Of a stretch of 64,000 bases of DNA, positions 25,209-33,975 are shown piece after piece. The notes under the pieces were generated by a model that worked only from the letters and a program-made list of their open reading frames with translations, was not told the DNA's origin and ran no database searches. The DNA is from Kribbella rubisoli (GTDB lineage Bacteria > Actinomycetota > Actinomycetes > Propionibacteriales > Kribbellaceae): positions 1-64,000 of the forward strand of contig NZ_SHKR01000019.1 in assembly GCF_004217145.1 (NCBI RefSeq). The letters are read 5' to 3'. A program made the translations under genes and the position numbers. Position 1 is the first letter of the stretch; each line of letters opens with the position of its first letter.

Positions 25209-25514
25209 ATGGAGAACGAGATCAACATCGTCGACGCCAAGGACCACAGTCGGTACGAGGCGCACGACGCCGACGGCACCCTGATGGGCTTCGTCGACTA
25301 CAAGCTGCACCCGGGCGTGATCGCCTTCCTGCACGCCGAGACACTGCCGGAGTTCCGCGGCCGCGGCGTGGCCGGGCGGATCGCGACCAAGTCGCTCGAC
25401 GACGCCCGCGCGCTCGGGCTCCGGGTCAAGCCGGCCTGCCCGTTCTACCAGGAATTCCTCGCCGAGCACCCGGAGTACGCCGACCTCACCAAGCTGCCGG
25501 AGGCTCACCAGTGA
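25209..25514 (+). CDS. GNAT-like N-acetyltransferase (YjdJ type)
   Basis: 101 residues, the small COG2388 type of Gcn5-related acetyltransferase. It shows the acetyl-CoA loop LPEFRGRGVAGRIATKSLDD (about 52-71) and ends with KPACPFYQEFLAEHPEY, typical of this subfamily. ATG at 25209 follows TAAAGT by 7 bases, implying a leaderless message; an upstream ATG at 25191 is in frame. Its TGA overlaps the GTG of the YbaK gene (GTGA). Confidence 0.9.
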   Translation: MENEINIVDAKDHSRYEAHDADGTLMGFVDYKLHPGVIAFLHAETLPEFRGRGVAGRIATKSLDDARALGLRVKPACPFYQEFLAEHPEYADLTKLPEAHQ

Positions 25515-26041
25515 CCGCAGCAGTGATGGGCAAGCTCGACTGGCGGCCGGCGCTGGAGGTTCCGGAGCTGCTGGCCGCGCCGGTTCGAGCAGCGCTCGAC
25601 GGCGTGACGGCGTACGCGGCTGCGATCGACGCGGAGCTGGCCGACACCGCGGCGTTCTGCGCGGAGTACGACGTACCGATGGAGGCGTCGGCCAACTGCG
25701 TGATCGTGCTCGGCAAGCGGGCCGGCGAGGAGTCGTACGCCGCGGTGCTGGTGCTGGCGACCGACCGGGCCGACGTGAACGGCGTGATCCGCAAGCATCT
25801 CGGCGTACGGAAGATCTCGTTCGCCGCGCAGCACGACGCGGTCAGCACGACCAGCATGGAGTACGGCGGGATCACGCCGGTCGGACTGCCCGCGGACTGG
25901 CCGGTGCTGGTCGACGAGGCCGTTGTGAAGGCCGGGCTGGTGGTGATCGGCAGCGGGATCCGCGGCTCCAAGCTGCTGCTCGACGGCGCCGAGCTGGCGA
26001 AGTTGCCGACAGCAACTGTGCTGGACCTGGCGCAGCACTAG
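25511..26041 (+). CDS. YbaK/EbsC family aminoacyl-tRNA deacylase-like protein
   Basis: 176 residues. The YbaK/prolyl-tRNA editing fold is indicated by ANCVIVLGKRAGEESYAAVL, HLGVRKISFA and EYGGITPVGLP. Such proteins hydrolyse mischarged tRNAs, though the specificity here is unknown. The GTG start overlaps the preceding acetyltransferase gene by four bases, so the two are made together; a LuxR regulator gene follows after 4 bases. Confidence 0.9.
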   Translation: MTAAVMGKLDWRPALEVPELLAAPVRAALDGVTAYAAAIDAELADTAAFCAEYDVPMEASANCVIVLGKRAGEESYAAVLVLATDRADVNGVIRKHLGVRKISFAAQHDAVSTTSMEYGGITPVGLPADWPVLVDEAVVKAGLVVIGSGIRGSKLLLDGAELAKLPTATVLDLAQH

Positions 26042-26045
26042 AAAC

Positions 26046-27605
26046 ATGGAGCAGCACGACTGGCCCGCGGAGTACGCCGAACTGACGGCGGCGGACCAGC
26101 GCGCTCCCCTGCCGCCGGCGGAGCTCGAACGGCTCGCGGTCGCCGCGTTCGTCCTCGGTCACGACGAGGAGGTGGCGGCGTACCGCGAGCGAGCGGTCGA
26201 GGCACATCTCGCCCATGGCGATACGGATGCGGCGATCCGGAGCGGGTTCTGGCTCGGGTTCCACCTGCAGCAGCGCGGTGATCTCTCCCGTGCGGCCGGC
26301 TGGCAGGCCCGGATCACGCGCCTGGTGCCGGAGGGGAACGTCGAGCTGGCCGGGCGGCTCGCGATGGGCGAGGCCGCGCTGAAGATGAACTCCGGCGAGG
26401 CGGCCGCCGCATTGCCCTTGTTCGAGACGAGCCAGCAGTGGGCGACCGAGCCGGACACGATGGTGCTGGCCGCGCTCGGCCGCGGGAACTGCCTCGCCAT
26501 GCTGGGCCGCGGAACCGAGGCACTCCTCGCGTTGGACGAGGCGATGGTGCACGTCACCGGCGGCCAGATCGGCCCTGAGGTCACCGGGATGGCGTATTGC
26601 TCGGTGATCGCCCTGTGCCTGAACATGTACGACATCCGCCGCGCCCAGGAGTGGACGCGCGCGCTCACCGGCTGGTGTGATTCGCAGCCCGGCCTGGTCC
26701 CCTACCGTGGCGCGTGCCTTGTGCACCGCGCCCAGATCCTCCAGCTCCGCGGCGCCTGGGCCGAGGCCGCCGACGCAGCCGAGGACGCATGCCGCCGCCT
26801 GTCGGCGGGATCGGTCGGATCGGCGTGGTACCGCCTGGCCGAGGTGGAGCGCCAACGCGGCAACTTCGACGCTGCCGAGCACGCGTATCAGCTGGCGGCC
26901 GGTGACGGGATGGACGTGCAGCCAGGTCTCGCTCGGCTGCGAGCCGCGCAGGGCAGGTTCGACGTTGCGATCGCCGGGCTGGAGCGGGCGCTGGCCGAGG
27001 ACCCGTTCTCTCCGAATCGCCCGATGCTGCTCGCGGCGCGGGTCGAGCTGGCGATCGAATGCTCCGATCGCGAGACCGCACGCAAGGCGGCGGCCGAGTT
27101 GAACGAGTTCGCCCCGGCGGAATCGCCGTACCTGCAGGCGTTGGCGGCGTACTCCGAGGGCGCGGTGCGGATCGCGTGCGGTGATCCACAGGGCGCGATC
27201 CCGCCGTTGCGGCGGGCGTGGACGCTGTGGCAGCGGCTGGAGATGCCGTACGAAGGCGCCCGCACGCGGCGGTTGGTCGCGGACGCCTGCCGGCAGCTCG
27301 GAGACACCGACGCGGAGCAGATGGAGCTGGACGGCGCCCGAGCCGTCTTCCAGCGCCTAGGTGCCGACGGCGACCTGACGATGGCCGACCCGCCGGACAA
27401 CAGCAGCAAACTCAGCGCGCGGGAACTAGAAGTACTGCGGTTGCTCGCGACAGGCGCTACGAATCGGATGGTTGCAGATCAGCTGTTCCTCAGTGAACGG
27501 ACAGTCGCTCGACACGTCAGCAACATCTTCGGGAAGCTCGACGTTTCCAGCAGAGCCGCCGCGACAGCCTATGCGTACGAGCACGGCCTGACTGGGCAGA
27601 AATGA
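26046..27605 (+). CDS. LuxR family transcriptional regulator with TPR-like sensor region
   Basis: 519 residues. Residues about 25-440 are Ala-rich helical repeats resembling tetratricopeptides (for example AGWQARITRLV, RGTEALLALDEAM). The C-terminal ~60 residues are a LuxR helix-turn-helix: LSARELEVLRLLATGATN, LFLSERTVARHVSNIFGKL. No N-terminal AAA/STAND ATPase domain is seen, unlike larger LuxR regulators. It follows the YbaK gene by 4 bases and precedes a flavin monooxygenase gene that has its own probable promoter. Confidence 0.9.
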   Translation: MEQHDWPAEYAELTAADQRAPLPPAELERLAVAAFVLGHDEEVAAYRERAVEAHLAHGDTDAAIRSGFWLGFHLQQRGDLSRAAGWQARITRLVPEGNVELAGRLAMGEAALKMNSGEAAAALPLFETSQQWATEPDTMVLAALGRGNCLAMLGRGTEALLALDEAMVHVTGGQIGPEVTGMAYCSVIALCLNMYDIRRAQEWTRALTGWCDSQPGLVPYRGACLVHRAQILQLRGAWAEAADAAEDACRRLSAGSVGSAWYRLAEVERQRGNFDAAEHAYQLAAGDGMDVQPGLARLRAAQGRFDVAIAGLERALAEDPFSPNRPMLLAARVELAIECSDRETARKAAAELNEFAPAESPYLQALAAYSEGAVRIACGDPQGAIPPLRRAWTLWQRLEMPYEGARTRRLVADACRQLGDTDAEQMELDGARAVFQRLGADGDLTMADPPDNSSKLSARELEVLRLLATGATNRMVADQLFLSERTVARHVSNIFGKLDVSSRAAATAYAYEHGLTGQK

Positions 27606-27676
27606 CCACTCGACGTCGGGCTGAGTTGGCGTGATGGGTGGATGTGCGGCGTCCCGCACCGCCCTACCTTGAACTT

Positions 27677-28786
27677 ATGGACAGGGTCGGGGTTGTGGTG
27701 ATCGGGGCGGGTCAGGCAGGGCTGGCGATGGGGTACTACTTGCGGCGGCGGGGCGACGACTTCGTCATCCTCGACGGGAACGAGCGCGTGGGTGACTGCT
27801 GGCGGGAGCGGTACGACTCGTTGCGGCTCTTCAGCCTGCCGCGGTACGCGAGCCTGCCGGGATTACGCATCGGCACGAAGGACTGCCCGAACCGGGACGA
27901 GATGGCCGACTACCTCGAGCAGTACGCCGTCCACCACGCGCTGCCGGTGCGGACCGGCGTGCGCGTGACGCGGTTGTCGCGGGACGGCGAGGGGTTCGTG
28001 GTGGAGACGAACGCCGGCGACTGGCGGGCCGACCAGGTCGTGGTGGCTGCCGGGATGCACAGCACGCCGCGGTGGCCGTCCTTCGCCGGTGAGCTCGATC
28101 CGTCGATCCGGCAGCTGCATTCGCTGGAATACCGCAATCCTGCCCAGCTGGCAGACGGCACCGTGCTAATCGTTGGTGCGGCCAACTCTGGCACCGACGT
28201 CGCGCTGGACGCGGTCAAGACTCATCGCACCCTGCTCGCCGGACGACACCCCGGACAGGTGCCGGTCGACATCGACTCGACCGTCGGCCATGTGTTCACG
28301 CCGGTCGTCATGTTCCTCTTCAAGTACGTCCTCACTCGACGTACGCCGATGGGACGCAAGGCGATCGCGAACGCGCTGAAGAACGGCCTGCCGCTGACCC
28401 GCAACAAGCTCGATCATCTCGATGCTGCCGGCATCAAACGACTGAGTCGGATCGACGGCGTCCGCGACGGCAAGCCAGTCACGGTCGACGGCGACGTACT
28501 CGACGACGTGACGAATGTGGTCTGGTGCACCGGTTCCGATCCGGACCACAGCTGGATCGACCTGCCCGTCTTCGGTGACGACGGCCGGCCGCGGCACGAG
28601 CGCGGCGTGGCGTCCGACATCCCCGGCCTGTACTTCCTCGGGCTCGATTTCCAGTACGCGATCGCGTCCGCCAGCATCCAGGGTGTGGACCGCGACGCTC
28701 GCTTCCTCGTCAAGCATCTCGCGCAACACGCCGCCGATCTCAGTCGGCGGAGCGCCGATCGGACCATACCCGTGGACAGGCGGTAG
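27677..28786 (+). CDS. Flavin-containing monooxygenase-like NAD(P)/FAD oxidoreductase
   Basis: 369 residues. The FAD-binding GAGQAGLAMGYYLRRRG lies at about 9-25, followed by RVGDCWRERYDSLRLFSLPRY, and a second dinucleotide site VGAANSGTDVALD near 165. This matches the CzcO/YuiA-like monooxygenase group. The ATG at 27677 is 6 bases after TACCTT, suggesting a leaderless transcript; the frame is open to 27638. The upstream LuxR gene may regulate it. The substrate is unknown. Confidence 0.92.
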   Translation: MDRVGVVVIGAGQAGLAMGYYLRRRGDDFVILDGNERVGDCWRERYDSLRLFSLPRYASLPGLRIGTKDCPNRDEMADYLEQYAVHHALPVRTGVRVTRLSRDGEGFVVETNAGDWRADQVVVAAGMHSTPRWPSFAGELDPSIRQLHSLEYRNPAQLADGTVLIVGAANSGTDVALDAVKTHRTLLAGRHPGQVPVDIDSTVGHVFTPVVMFLFKYVLTRRTPMGRKAIANALKNGLPLTRNKLDHLDAAGIKRLSRIDGVRDGKPVTVDGDVLDDVTNVVWCTGSDPDHSWIDLPVFGDDGRPRHERGVASDIPGLYFLGLDFQYAIASASIQGVDRDARFLVKHLAQHAADLSRRSADRTIPVDRR

Positions 28787-28828
28787 CATCACGGGCTGAA
28801 ATGGGTGCGTGGCTGGGCGTGGGTCAGG

Positions 28829-29710
28829 GTGAGTGATCAGGTGTCGGTGAGCGGCGGCGAAGGCGGGCCGACCGCTCTGCGGATCATGCTGGGCGGGCAG
28901 CTTCGGCGAATGCGCGAAGGTGCCGGGATCAGTCGCGCCGACGCGGGCTGGCAGATCCGGGCCTCGGAGTCCAAGGTCAGCCGGATGGAGCTCGGCCGGG
29001 TCGGGTTCAAGGAACGCGATGTCAGCGACCTGCTCGAGCTGTACGGGATGGCCGACGAGGACGAGCGGTTCCGGCTGATGGAGCTGGCCCGGGCCGCGAA
29101 CAACCCCGGCTGGTGGTCGCGGTACGGCGATGTCATGCCGAGCTGGTTCACCAACTATGTCGGCCTCGAGGTCGCCGCGGCGCTGATCCGGACGTACGAG
29201 GTGATGTTCGTCCCCGGCCTGCTGCAGACCGAGGAGTACGCGCGGGCCATGGTCCAGCTCGGCAAGTCGAATTTCCTGCCGCATCAGGAGGTCGACCAGC
29301 GGGTCGAGCTCCGCGTGACCCGGCAGCAGATCCTCACTCGCGCGAACCCGGCCCGCCTCTGGGTCGTCATCGACGAGTCGGTGCTGCACCGGCCGGTCGG
29401 CGGCGAGAAGGTACTGCGGGCGCAGATCGAGCACCTGATCATGTGGTCGCAGCAGCCGAACATCACACTGCAGGTGATGCCGTTCAGCAGTGTCGGGTAC
29501 GCCGGTGCAGGCGGCGCGTTCAGCCTGCTGCGGTTCCCGGAGGGCGATCTGCCCGACATCGTCTACATCGAGCACGCGGCGAGCGCGCTGTACCTGGACA
29601 AGCTCGACGAGGTGGACGAGTACGTCGCGATCATGGAGGGCCTGACCATCTCGGCGGCCCCGGTGTCCGCGACCGAGGGCCTCCTGAAAGAGGCCCTCGC
29701 GCGGATCTAG
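28829..29710 (+). CDS. XRE family regulator with DUF5753 domain
   Basis: About 293 residues. The N-terminal helix-turn-helix is LGGQLRRMREGAGISRADAG ... SESKVSRMELGR. The rest is a DUF5753 region (YEVMFVPGLLQTEEYARAM, QILTRANPARLWVVIDESVL, ISMQVMPF-like FSSVGYAG, VYIEHAASALYLD). Such regulators are numerous in actinobacteria, usually beside a small DUF397 gene, which is absent here. The start is uncertain: GTG codons at 28805, 28829 and 28841 are all in frame. Confidence 0.9.
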   Translation: MSDQVSVSGGEGGPTALRIMLGGQLRRMREGAGISRADAGWQIRASESKVSRMELGRVGFKERDVSDLLELYGMADEDERFRLMELARAANNPGWWSRYGDVMPSWFTNYVGLEVAAALIRTYEVMFVPGLLQTEEYARAMVQLGKSNFLPHQEVDQRVELRVTRQQILTRANPARLWVVIDESVLHRPVGGEKVLRAQIEHLIMWSQQPNITLQVMPFSSVGYAGAGGAFSLLRFPEGDLPDIVYIEHAASALYLDKLDEVDEYVAIMEGLTISAAPVSATEGLLKEALARI

Positions 29711-29712
29711 CC

Positions 29713-30144
29713 TCAGGCGACCTTGAGGTCGACCTTGATGTTGCCGCGGGTGGCGTTGGAGTACGGGCAGACCTCGTGCGCCTTGGCGACGAGCTCCTCG
29801 GCGACCGCGCGCTCGACACCCGGCAGGCTGACCACGAGCTCGACCTGGAGGCCGTAGCCGGCGCCGCCGTTGATCGGGCCGATGCCCACCTCGGCGGTGA
29901 CGGTCGAGCCGTCGGAGTCTTGGCGGGCCTTGCGCGCCACCAGCTTCAGCGCGCTGTGGAAGCAGGCCGCGTACCCGGCCGCGAACAGCTGCTCCGGATT
30001 CGTGCCGTTGCCGTTGCCACCCATCTCGACCGGCGGCGCAACCGTGACGGCGAGCTTGCCGTCATCGGTCGAGACCTTGCCGTCGCGGCCGCCGTCCGCG
30101 GTGGCGCGGGCGGTGTACAGAACCTTCTCAACAGCGATCGTCAT
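29713..30144 (-). CDS. ohr: Organic hydroperoxide resistance protein
   Basis: Thiol peroxidase that reduces organic hydroperoxides. 143 residues, typical Ohr length. The two redox cysteines are present: Cys61 in AACFHSALKL and Cys127 in VCPYSNATRGN. The family motif GGNGNGTNPEQLFAAGYAACF is complete; its sequence starts near residue 42. AGGAGA lies before ATG. It follows the quinone reductase gene by 26 bases and may share its TetR-linked promoter; no OhrR gene is adjacent. Confidence 0.96.
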   Translation of the reverse strand: MTIAVEKVLYTARATADGGRDGKVSTDDGKLAVTVAPPVEMGGNGNGTNPEQLFAAGYAACFHSALKLVARKARQDSDGSTVTAEVGIGPINGGAGYGLQVELVVSLPGVERAVAEELVAKAHEVCPYSNATRGNIKVDLKVA

Positions 30145-30170
30145 ATCTGGTTTCTCCTAGGTAGTGAGGT

Positions 30171-31124
30171 CTAGCGAGTGGGGTCGAGCAGGAGCTTGCC
30201 GACCGTCTTGCGGTCGCGCATGTCCTGGTGTGCGGTGGCGGCGTCGGAGAGCGCGTACTCCGCGCCGACGATCGGGCGGAGCTTGCCGCTCGCGGTCAAC
30301 TCGAACAGCTCGGTCAGCTCGGCGCTGAAGCGCTGCGGGTCGCGGAAGCAGTCCACCAGCCAGAAGCCGGCGATCGTCTTCGAACCCTTCATCAGCCGGG
30401 TGGCCTCGATCGGCTTGGCGGCCTCGCGGCCCGCCGCCCCGAATGTCACCAGCCGGCCGAACGGCGCCAGCGCCGCGAACGACTCGTCGAACGTCGGCCC
30501 GCCGACCATCTCCAGCACGATGTCGACCGGCTTACCGCCGTTCGCCTCGATGATGCGATCCTTCAGGCCTTCCGGCGTACCGTCGATGGCGACGTCGGCG
30601 CCGAGCTCGAGGGTCTGCTGCCGCTTCTCCTCCGACGACGCGGTCGCGATGATGCGGCCGGCGCCCCACAGCTTCGCGAGCTGGATGGACAAATGGCCGA
30701 CGCCGCCGGCGCCTGCGTGGACCAGGACGGATTCACCGGGCTGCAGGTGCGTCGAGAGCTTCAGCATGTACGCCGCGGTGGTGCCCTGCACGATGAGAGC
30801 GAGCGCCTGACCGTCGGTGACACCTTCGGGCACGTCCCAGGCCCGCATCGGGTGGATCAGCGCCTTCTCGGCGTACCCGCCGGAACCGGTGAGCGCCACC
30901 ACGCGACGGCCGTCCGCAGTACGGCCGACAACCTCGCCGCCCGGGATCATCGGGAGCTCCGCCTTGGAGAGGTAACTGTTCTCGACCTGGTGGGTGTCGG
31001 CGTAGTTGATACCCGCGCGGTCGACCGTGATGACGACCTGTCCGTCGCCGGCGACCGGCTCCGCGACATCGCTGATCTTCAGGACCTCGGGTCCACCGAA
31101 CTCGGTGATCTGAATGGCTCGCAT
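30171..31124 (-). CDS. NADPH:quinone reductase-like zinc-type alcohol dehydrogenase family protein
   Basis: 317 residues of the MDR superfamily, quinone oxidoreductase branch without zinc-ligand cysteines. Motifs are AGINYADTHQ, IPGGEVVG, the NADPH-binding HAGAGGVGHLSIQLAKLWGA near 135-154, and a C-terminal RKTVGKLLLDP. The ATG at 31124 lies 7 bases after TATAGT, so the message is probably leaderless. It is divergent from a TetR gene across a short operator-bearing gap, which suggests repression by that protein. It may form a stress operon with ohr. Confidence 0.93.
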   Translation of the reverse strand: MRAIQITEFGGPEVLKISDVAEPVAGDGQVVITVDRAGINYADTHQVENSYLSKAELPMIPGGEVVGRTADGRRVVALTGSGGYAEKALIHPMRAWDVPEGVTDGQALALIVQGTTAAYMLKLSTHLQPGESVLVHAGAGGVGHLSIQLAKLWGAGRIIATASSEEKRQQTLELGADVAIDGTPEGLKDRIIEANGGKPVDIVLEMVGGPTFDESFAALAPFGRLVTFGAAGREAAKPIEATRLMKGSKTIAGFWLVDCFRDPQRFSAELTELFELTASGKLRPIVGAEYALSDAATAHQDMRDRKTVGKLLLDPTR

Positions 31125-31146
31125 ACACCGTACTATACACTGTACG
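31125..31146. promoter_or_regulatory. Divergent promoter/operator between the quinone reductase and TetR genes
   Basis: The minus-strand -10 TATAGT (31137-31132) is 7 bases from the reductase ATG. The inverted repeat CGTAC (31129-31133) and GTACG (31142-31146) with an 8-base spacer overlaps it and is the obvious TetR operator candidate. Confidence 0.6.
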
Positions 31147-31174
31147 TTATGAAGGTCGAAGGGAGGTGCGTCAC

Positions 31175-31825
31175 ATGGCCAGGACACCGCGGAACACGCT
31201 CAGCTCCGAACTGATCGTGCGGACCGCGCTCGAGTTGATGGAGTCCCGCGGCGCGGACGCTTTCAGTCTGCGCGGCGTGGCCGCCGAGCTCGGTGTCGGT
31301 CCGATGGCGCTCTACACCTATTTCCGTAACAAGGACGAGTTGTACGACGCGGTGCGCGATCACCTGATGGGCCTGCTGCCCGCCGTCCCCGGTGATGCGG
31401 CGTGGCCGGACCAGGTGCGCGCGGTCTGCCGGTCGTTGCGGCTGCTGATGCTCCAGCATCCTTGCCTTGCGCAACTACTCGCCGGCCGGCCGTTGAGCGG
31501 GCACGAGACGGCGCGCGTCGCGGAGGGGCTCCTCGGCGTACTGCGGGCGGCCGGGTTCGACGCGGAGACGGCGGCCCGGACGCATACGACGCTGTTCACG
31601 TATGTGCTCGGCTCGACGTCATGGGAGATCCAGATGGCGGCCGAACGTCGTGATCCGGAGGCATGGCGGCGGCTGCGGGCGACGATGGAGTCGCTGTCGG
31701 CGCGCGACTTCCCGTCGGTTGTCGAGCTGGCGCCGGAGCTGGCTCGTACGACGGGCGGCGACGAGCAGTTCGACTACGGGCTGGATCTACTGCTGGCCGG
31801 TCTGCAGCTCAGAACACCATCGTGA
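31175..31825 (+). CDS. TetR family transcriptional regulator
   Basis: 216 residues. N-terminal helix-turn-helix: SSELIVRTALELMESRGADAF-like start, SLRGVAAELGVGPMALYTYF (about 38-57), RNKDELYDAV. The C-terminal region is a TetR_C-type ligand domain. GGGAGG is 8 bases before the ATG at 31175; a GTG at 31166 is in frame. It is divergent from the quinone reductase gene, which is the likely target. Its end overlaps the convergent TSUP gene by 17 bases. Confidence 0.93.
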   Translation: MARTPRNTLSSELIVRTALELMESRGADAFSLRGVAAELGVGPMALYTYFRNKDELYDAVRDHLMGLLPAVPGDAAWPDQVRAVCRSLRLLMLQHPCLAQLLAGRPLSGHETARVAEGLLGVLRAAGFDAETAARTHTTLFTYVLGSTSWEIQMAAERRDPEAWRRLRATMESLSARDFPSVVELAPELARTTGGDEQFDYGLDLLLAGLQLRTPS

Positions 31826-32555
31826 CGATGGCGAGGACACCTATACAGACGATCAGCGCGCGGAGTGCGATCGGCGGGAGCTTCCGGCCGTAGCGCGCGC
31901 CGAGGAAACCGCCGATCGTCGAGCCGACCGCGATCAGGCCGGCCGCGAGCCAGTCGATGTCGTGCACGACGATGAACAGAATCGCGGACGCAGTGTTCAC
32001 GACGGTGGCCAGCACGTTCTTCAGGCCGTTCATCCGCTGCAGGTTCGAGTCCAGGCCGAGGCCGAGGATCGCCATCAGCAGGACGCCTTGCGCGGCGCCG
32101 AAGTACCCGCCGTACACACCGGTGGCGAAGACAGCGGGGATCACCCACCAGGCACCGCGATGCAGGTGTGACGGAGCACTGATCCACTTCGACAGCCACG
32201 GCTGGAACGCGACCAGCAGACAGCCGAGCAGGATCAGCACAGGCACGACGGCATGGAACGCGGAGTCGGGCAGCGTCAGCAGCAGCACTCCCCCGACGAT
32301 GCCGCCGGCCAGCGATGCCGGGATCAACCGCAGCATGCGACCGCGCTGACCTTCGAGCTCGCGCCGGTAGCCGATCGCGCCGGCCGCCGTACCGGGTGCC
32401 AGACCGACGGTATTGCTGACGTTCGCGAGCACCGGCGGGATGCCGACGGCAAGCAACGCGGGGAAGGTGAGCAATGTGCCCGACCCCACCACCGCGTTGA
32501 TCGTTCCCGCGCCCATCCCGGCCAGCAGGACGAACACCGCTTCGTACCAAGTCAT
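31809..32555 (-). CDS. TSUP family (TauE/SafE-like) anion permease
   Basis: 248 residues with about 8 membrane helices. Family motifs AGTINAVVGSGTLLTFPALL (about 16-35) and FGAAQGVLLMAILG match sulfite exporter TauE/SafE proteins. The transported anion (sulfite, sulfonate or other) cannot be assigned. It stands alone; a TAAAGT box 9 bases upstream of ATG may serve as its -10. Confidence 0.9.
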   Translation of the reverse strand: MTWYEAVFVLLAGMGAGTINAVVGSGTLLTFPALLAVGIPPVLANVSNTVGLAPGTAAGAIGYRRELEGQRGRMLRLIPASLAGGIVGGVLLLTLPDSAFHAVVPVLILLGCLLVAFQPWLSKWISAPSHLHRGAWWVIPAVFATGVYGGYFGAAQGVLLMAILGLGLDSNLQRMNGLKNVLATVVNTASAILFIVVHDIDWLAAGLIAVGSTIGGFLGARYGRKLPPIALRALIVCIGVLAIVTMVF

Positions 32556-32616
32556 CGATGAGAGACTTTACGCACCTGACTGCCACCGCGCAGATCTGTC
32601 CGACGACTGAACAGTG

Positions 32617-32652
32617 AGAGGGCCTTTCCGGATTACTCCGGAAAGGCCCTCT
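32617..32652. terminator. Strong hairpin terminator downstream of the SPFH gene
   Basis: A perfect 15-bp stem AGAGGGCCTTTCCGG / CCGGAAAGGCCCTCT with a 6-base loop, 13 bases beyond the stop of the minus-strand SPFH gene. No long T-tract is present. It separates that operon from the TSUP gene. Confidence 0.8.
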
Positions 32653-32664
32653 TCATGCTGTCGT

Positions 32665-33816
32665 TCAGCGCTGCGGCGGCTCGGCGGCCGGCGGCTCCTG
32701 CCCGGGAGCCGGCGGCGGGATCGACGGAGTGGTGGGGGCAACCTGACCGCGGTTACCGACGGCCGCGGACTCGGCGGCCGCGATTGCCTCGCGGACCGCG
32801 TTGTCGGCCTCGGCAACCGCTGCCGGTGCGGCCGCGGACGAGTCGAGCTCCGGCACCTCGCCGTTGGAGAGCTCCGGCGCGTGCCACTCACCCTCGGCCT
32901 TCTGCGTGATGCCGGCCACCTGGCCGACCGCACTGCCGAGACCCTTGAGGGCGTCGCCGATCTCGCTCGGCACGATCCACAGCTTGTTCGCATCGCCCTG
33001 GGCGATCGACGGGAGCATCTGCAGGTACTGGTACGCGAGCAGACCCTGGTCCGGCTTGCCGGCGTGGATCGCATTGAAGACCGTGGTGATGGCCTGCGCC
33101 TCACCCTGTGCCTTCAGGATCCGTGCCTGCCGCTCGGCCTCTGCGCGGAGGATGCGGGACTGCTTGTCACCTTCGGCGGTCAGGATCGCGGACTGCTTCT
33201 GACCCTCGGCGGACAGAACCGCCGACTGCCGCATACCTTCCGCGGTGAGGATCGCGGCGCGCTTGTCGCGGTCCGCGCGCATCTGCTTCTCCATCGAGTC
33301 CTGGATCGAGGGCGGCGGGTCGATCGAGCGGAGCTCGACCCGGTTGACCCGGATGCCCCACTTGCCGGTCGCCTCGTCGAGGACGTATCGCAGCTTCTCG
33401 TTGATCTCTTCGCGAGACGTCAGCGTCTGCTCCAGGTCCATGCCGCCGATGATGTTTCGCAGCGTGGTCATGGTCAGCTGCTCGATGGCCTGGATGTAGT
33501 TCGAGATCTCGTACGTCGCCCGGACCGGGTCGTTCACCTGGAAGTAGATGACGGAGTCGATCGACACCATCAGGTTGTCCTCGGTGATGACACCCTGCGG
33601 CGGGAACGCCACCACCTGCTCGCGCATGTCGATGGTGTAGCGGACCTTGTCGACGAACGGCGTCAACAGGTTCAGGCCGGGCTGCAGACCGGTCTTGAAC
33701 TTGCCGAACCGCTCGACGATCCCGACGGTCTGCTGCTGCACCACCCGGACGGACTTGACCAAGGTCACGATCACCACTAAGGCGACCAGTGCCAGGACTA
33801 TGAGGAACGCGGTCAC
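32665..33816 (-). CDS. SPFH/band 7 membrane protein
   Basis: 383 residues. One N-terminal membrane helix (about 3-21) is followed by a stomatin/prohibitin domain (VERFGKFKTGLQPGLNLLTPF, REQVVAFPPQGVITEDNL, IGGMDLEQTLTSREEIN) to about 200. A coiled-coil region follows with the repeat AEGxxQSAxL (about 205-235), and a Pro/Ala-rich tail from about 320. Such proteins scaffold membrane microdomains and pair with NfeD proteins, and an NfeD gene lies 159 bases upstream on the same strand. GTG start with GGAGGG at 5 bases. Confidence 0.93.
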   Translation of the reverse strand: MTAFLIVLALVALVVIVTLVKSVRVVQQQTVGIVERFGKFKTGLQPGLNLLTPFVDKVRYTIDMREQVVAFPPQGVITEDNLMVSIDSVIYFQVNDPVRATYEISNYIQAIEQLTMTTLRNIIGGMDLEQTLTSREEINEKLRYVLDEATGKWGIRVNRVELRSIDPPPSIQDSMEKQMRADRDKRAAILTAEGMRQSAVLSAEGQKQSAILTAEGDKQSRILRAEAERQARILKAQGEAQAITTVFNAIHAGKPDQGLLAYQYLQMLPSIAQGDANKLWIVPSEIGDALKGLGSAVGQVAGITQKAEGEWHAPELSNGEVPELDSSAAAPAAVAEADNAVREAIAAAESAAVGNRGQVAPTTPSIPPPAPGQEPPAAEPPQR

Positions 33817-33975
33817 TTTGACCCTCCACTCGAACGGACCCTCAGGACGGACAGTCTTCCGTATCGACGGGGCAGGCGCCGTACCGGTTCCCGGCGCGTC
33901 GGATGCCTGATCGAGCAGCTACTTCAGTCGTCCTGCACCTTCGACACTACTGCGCGGAGGGGCCCACTCAACCGT

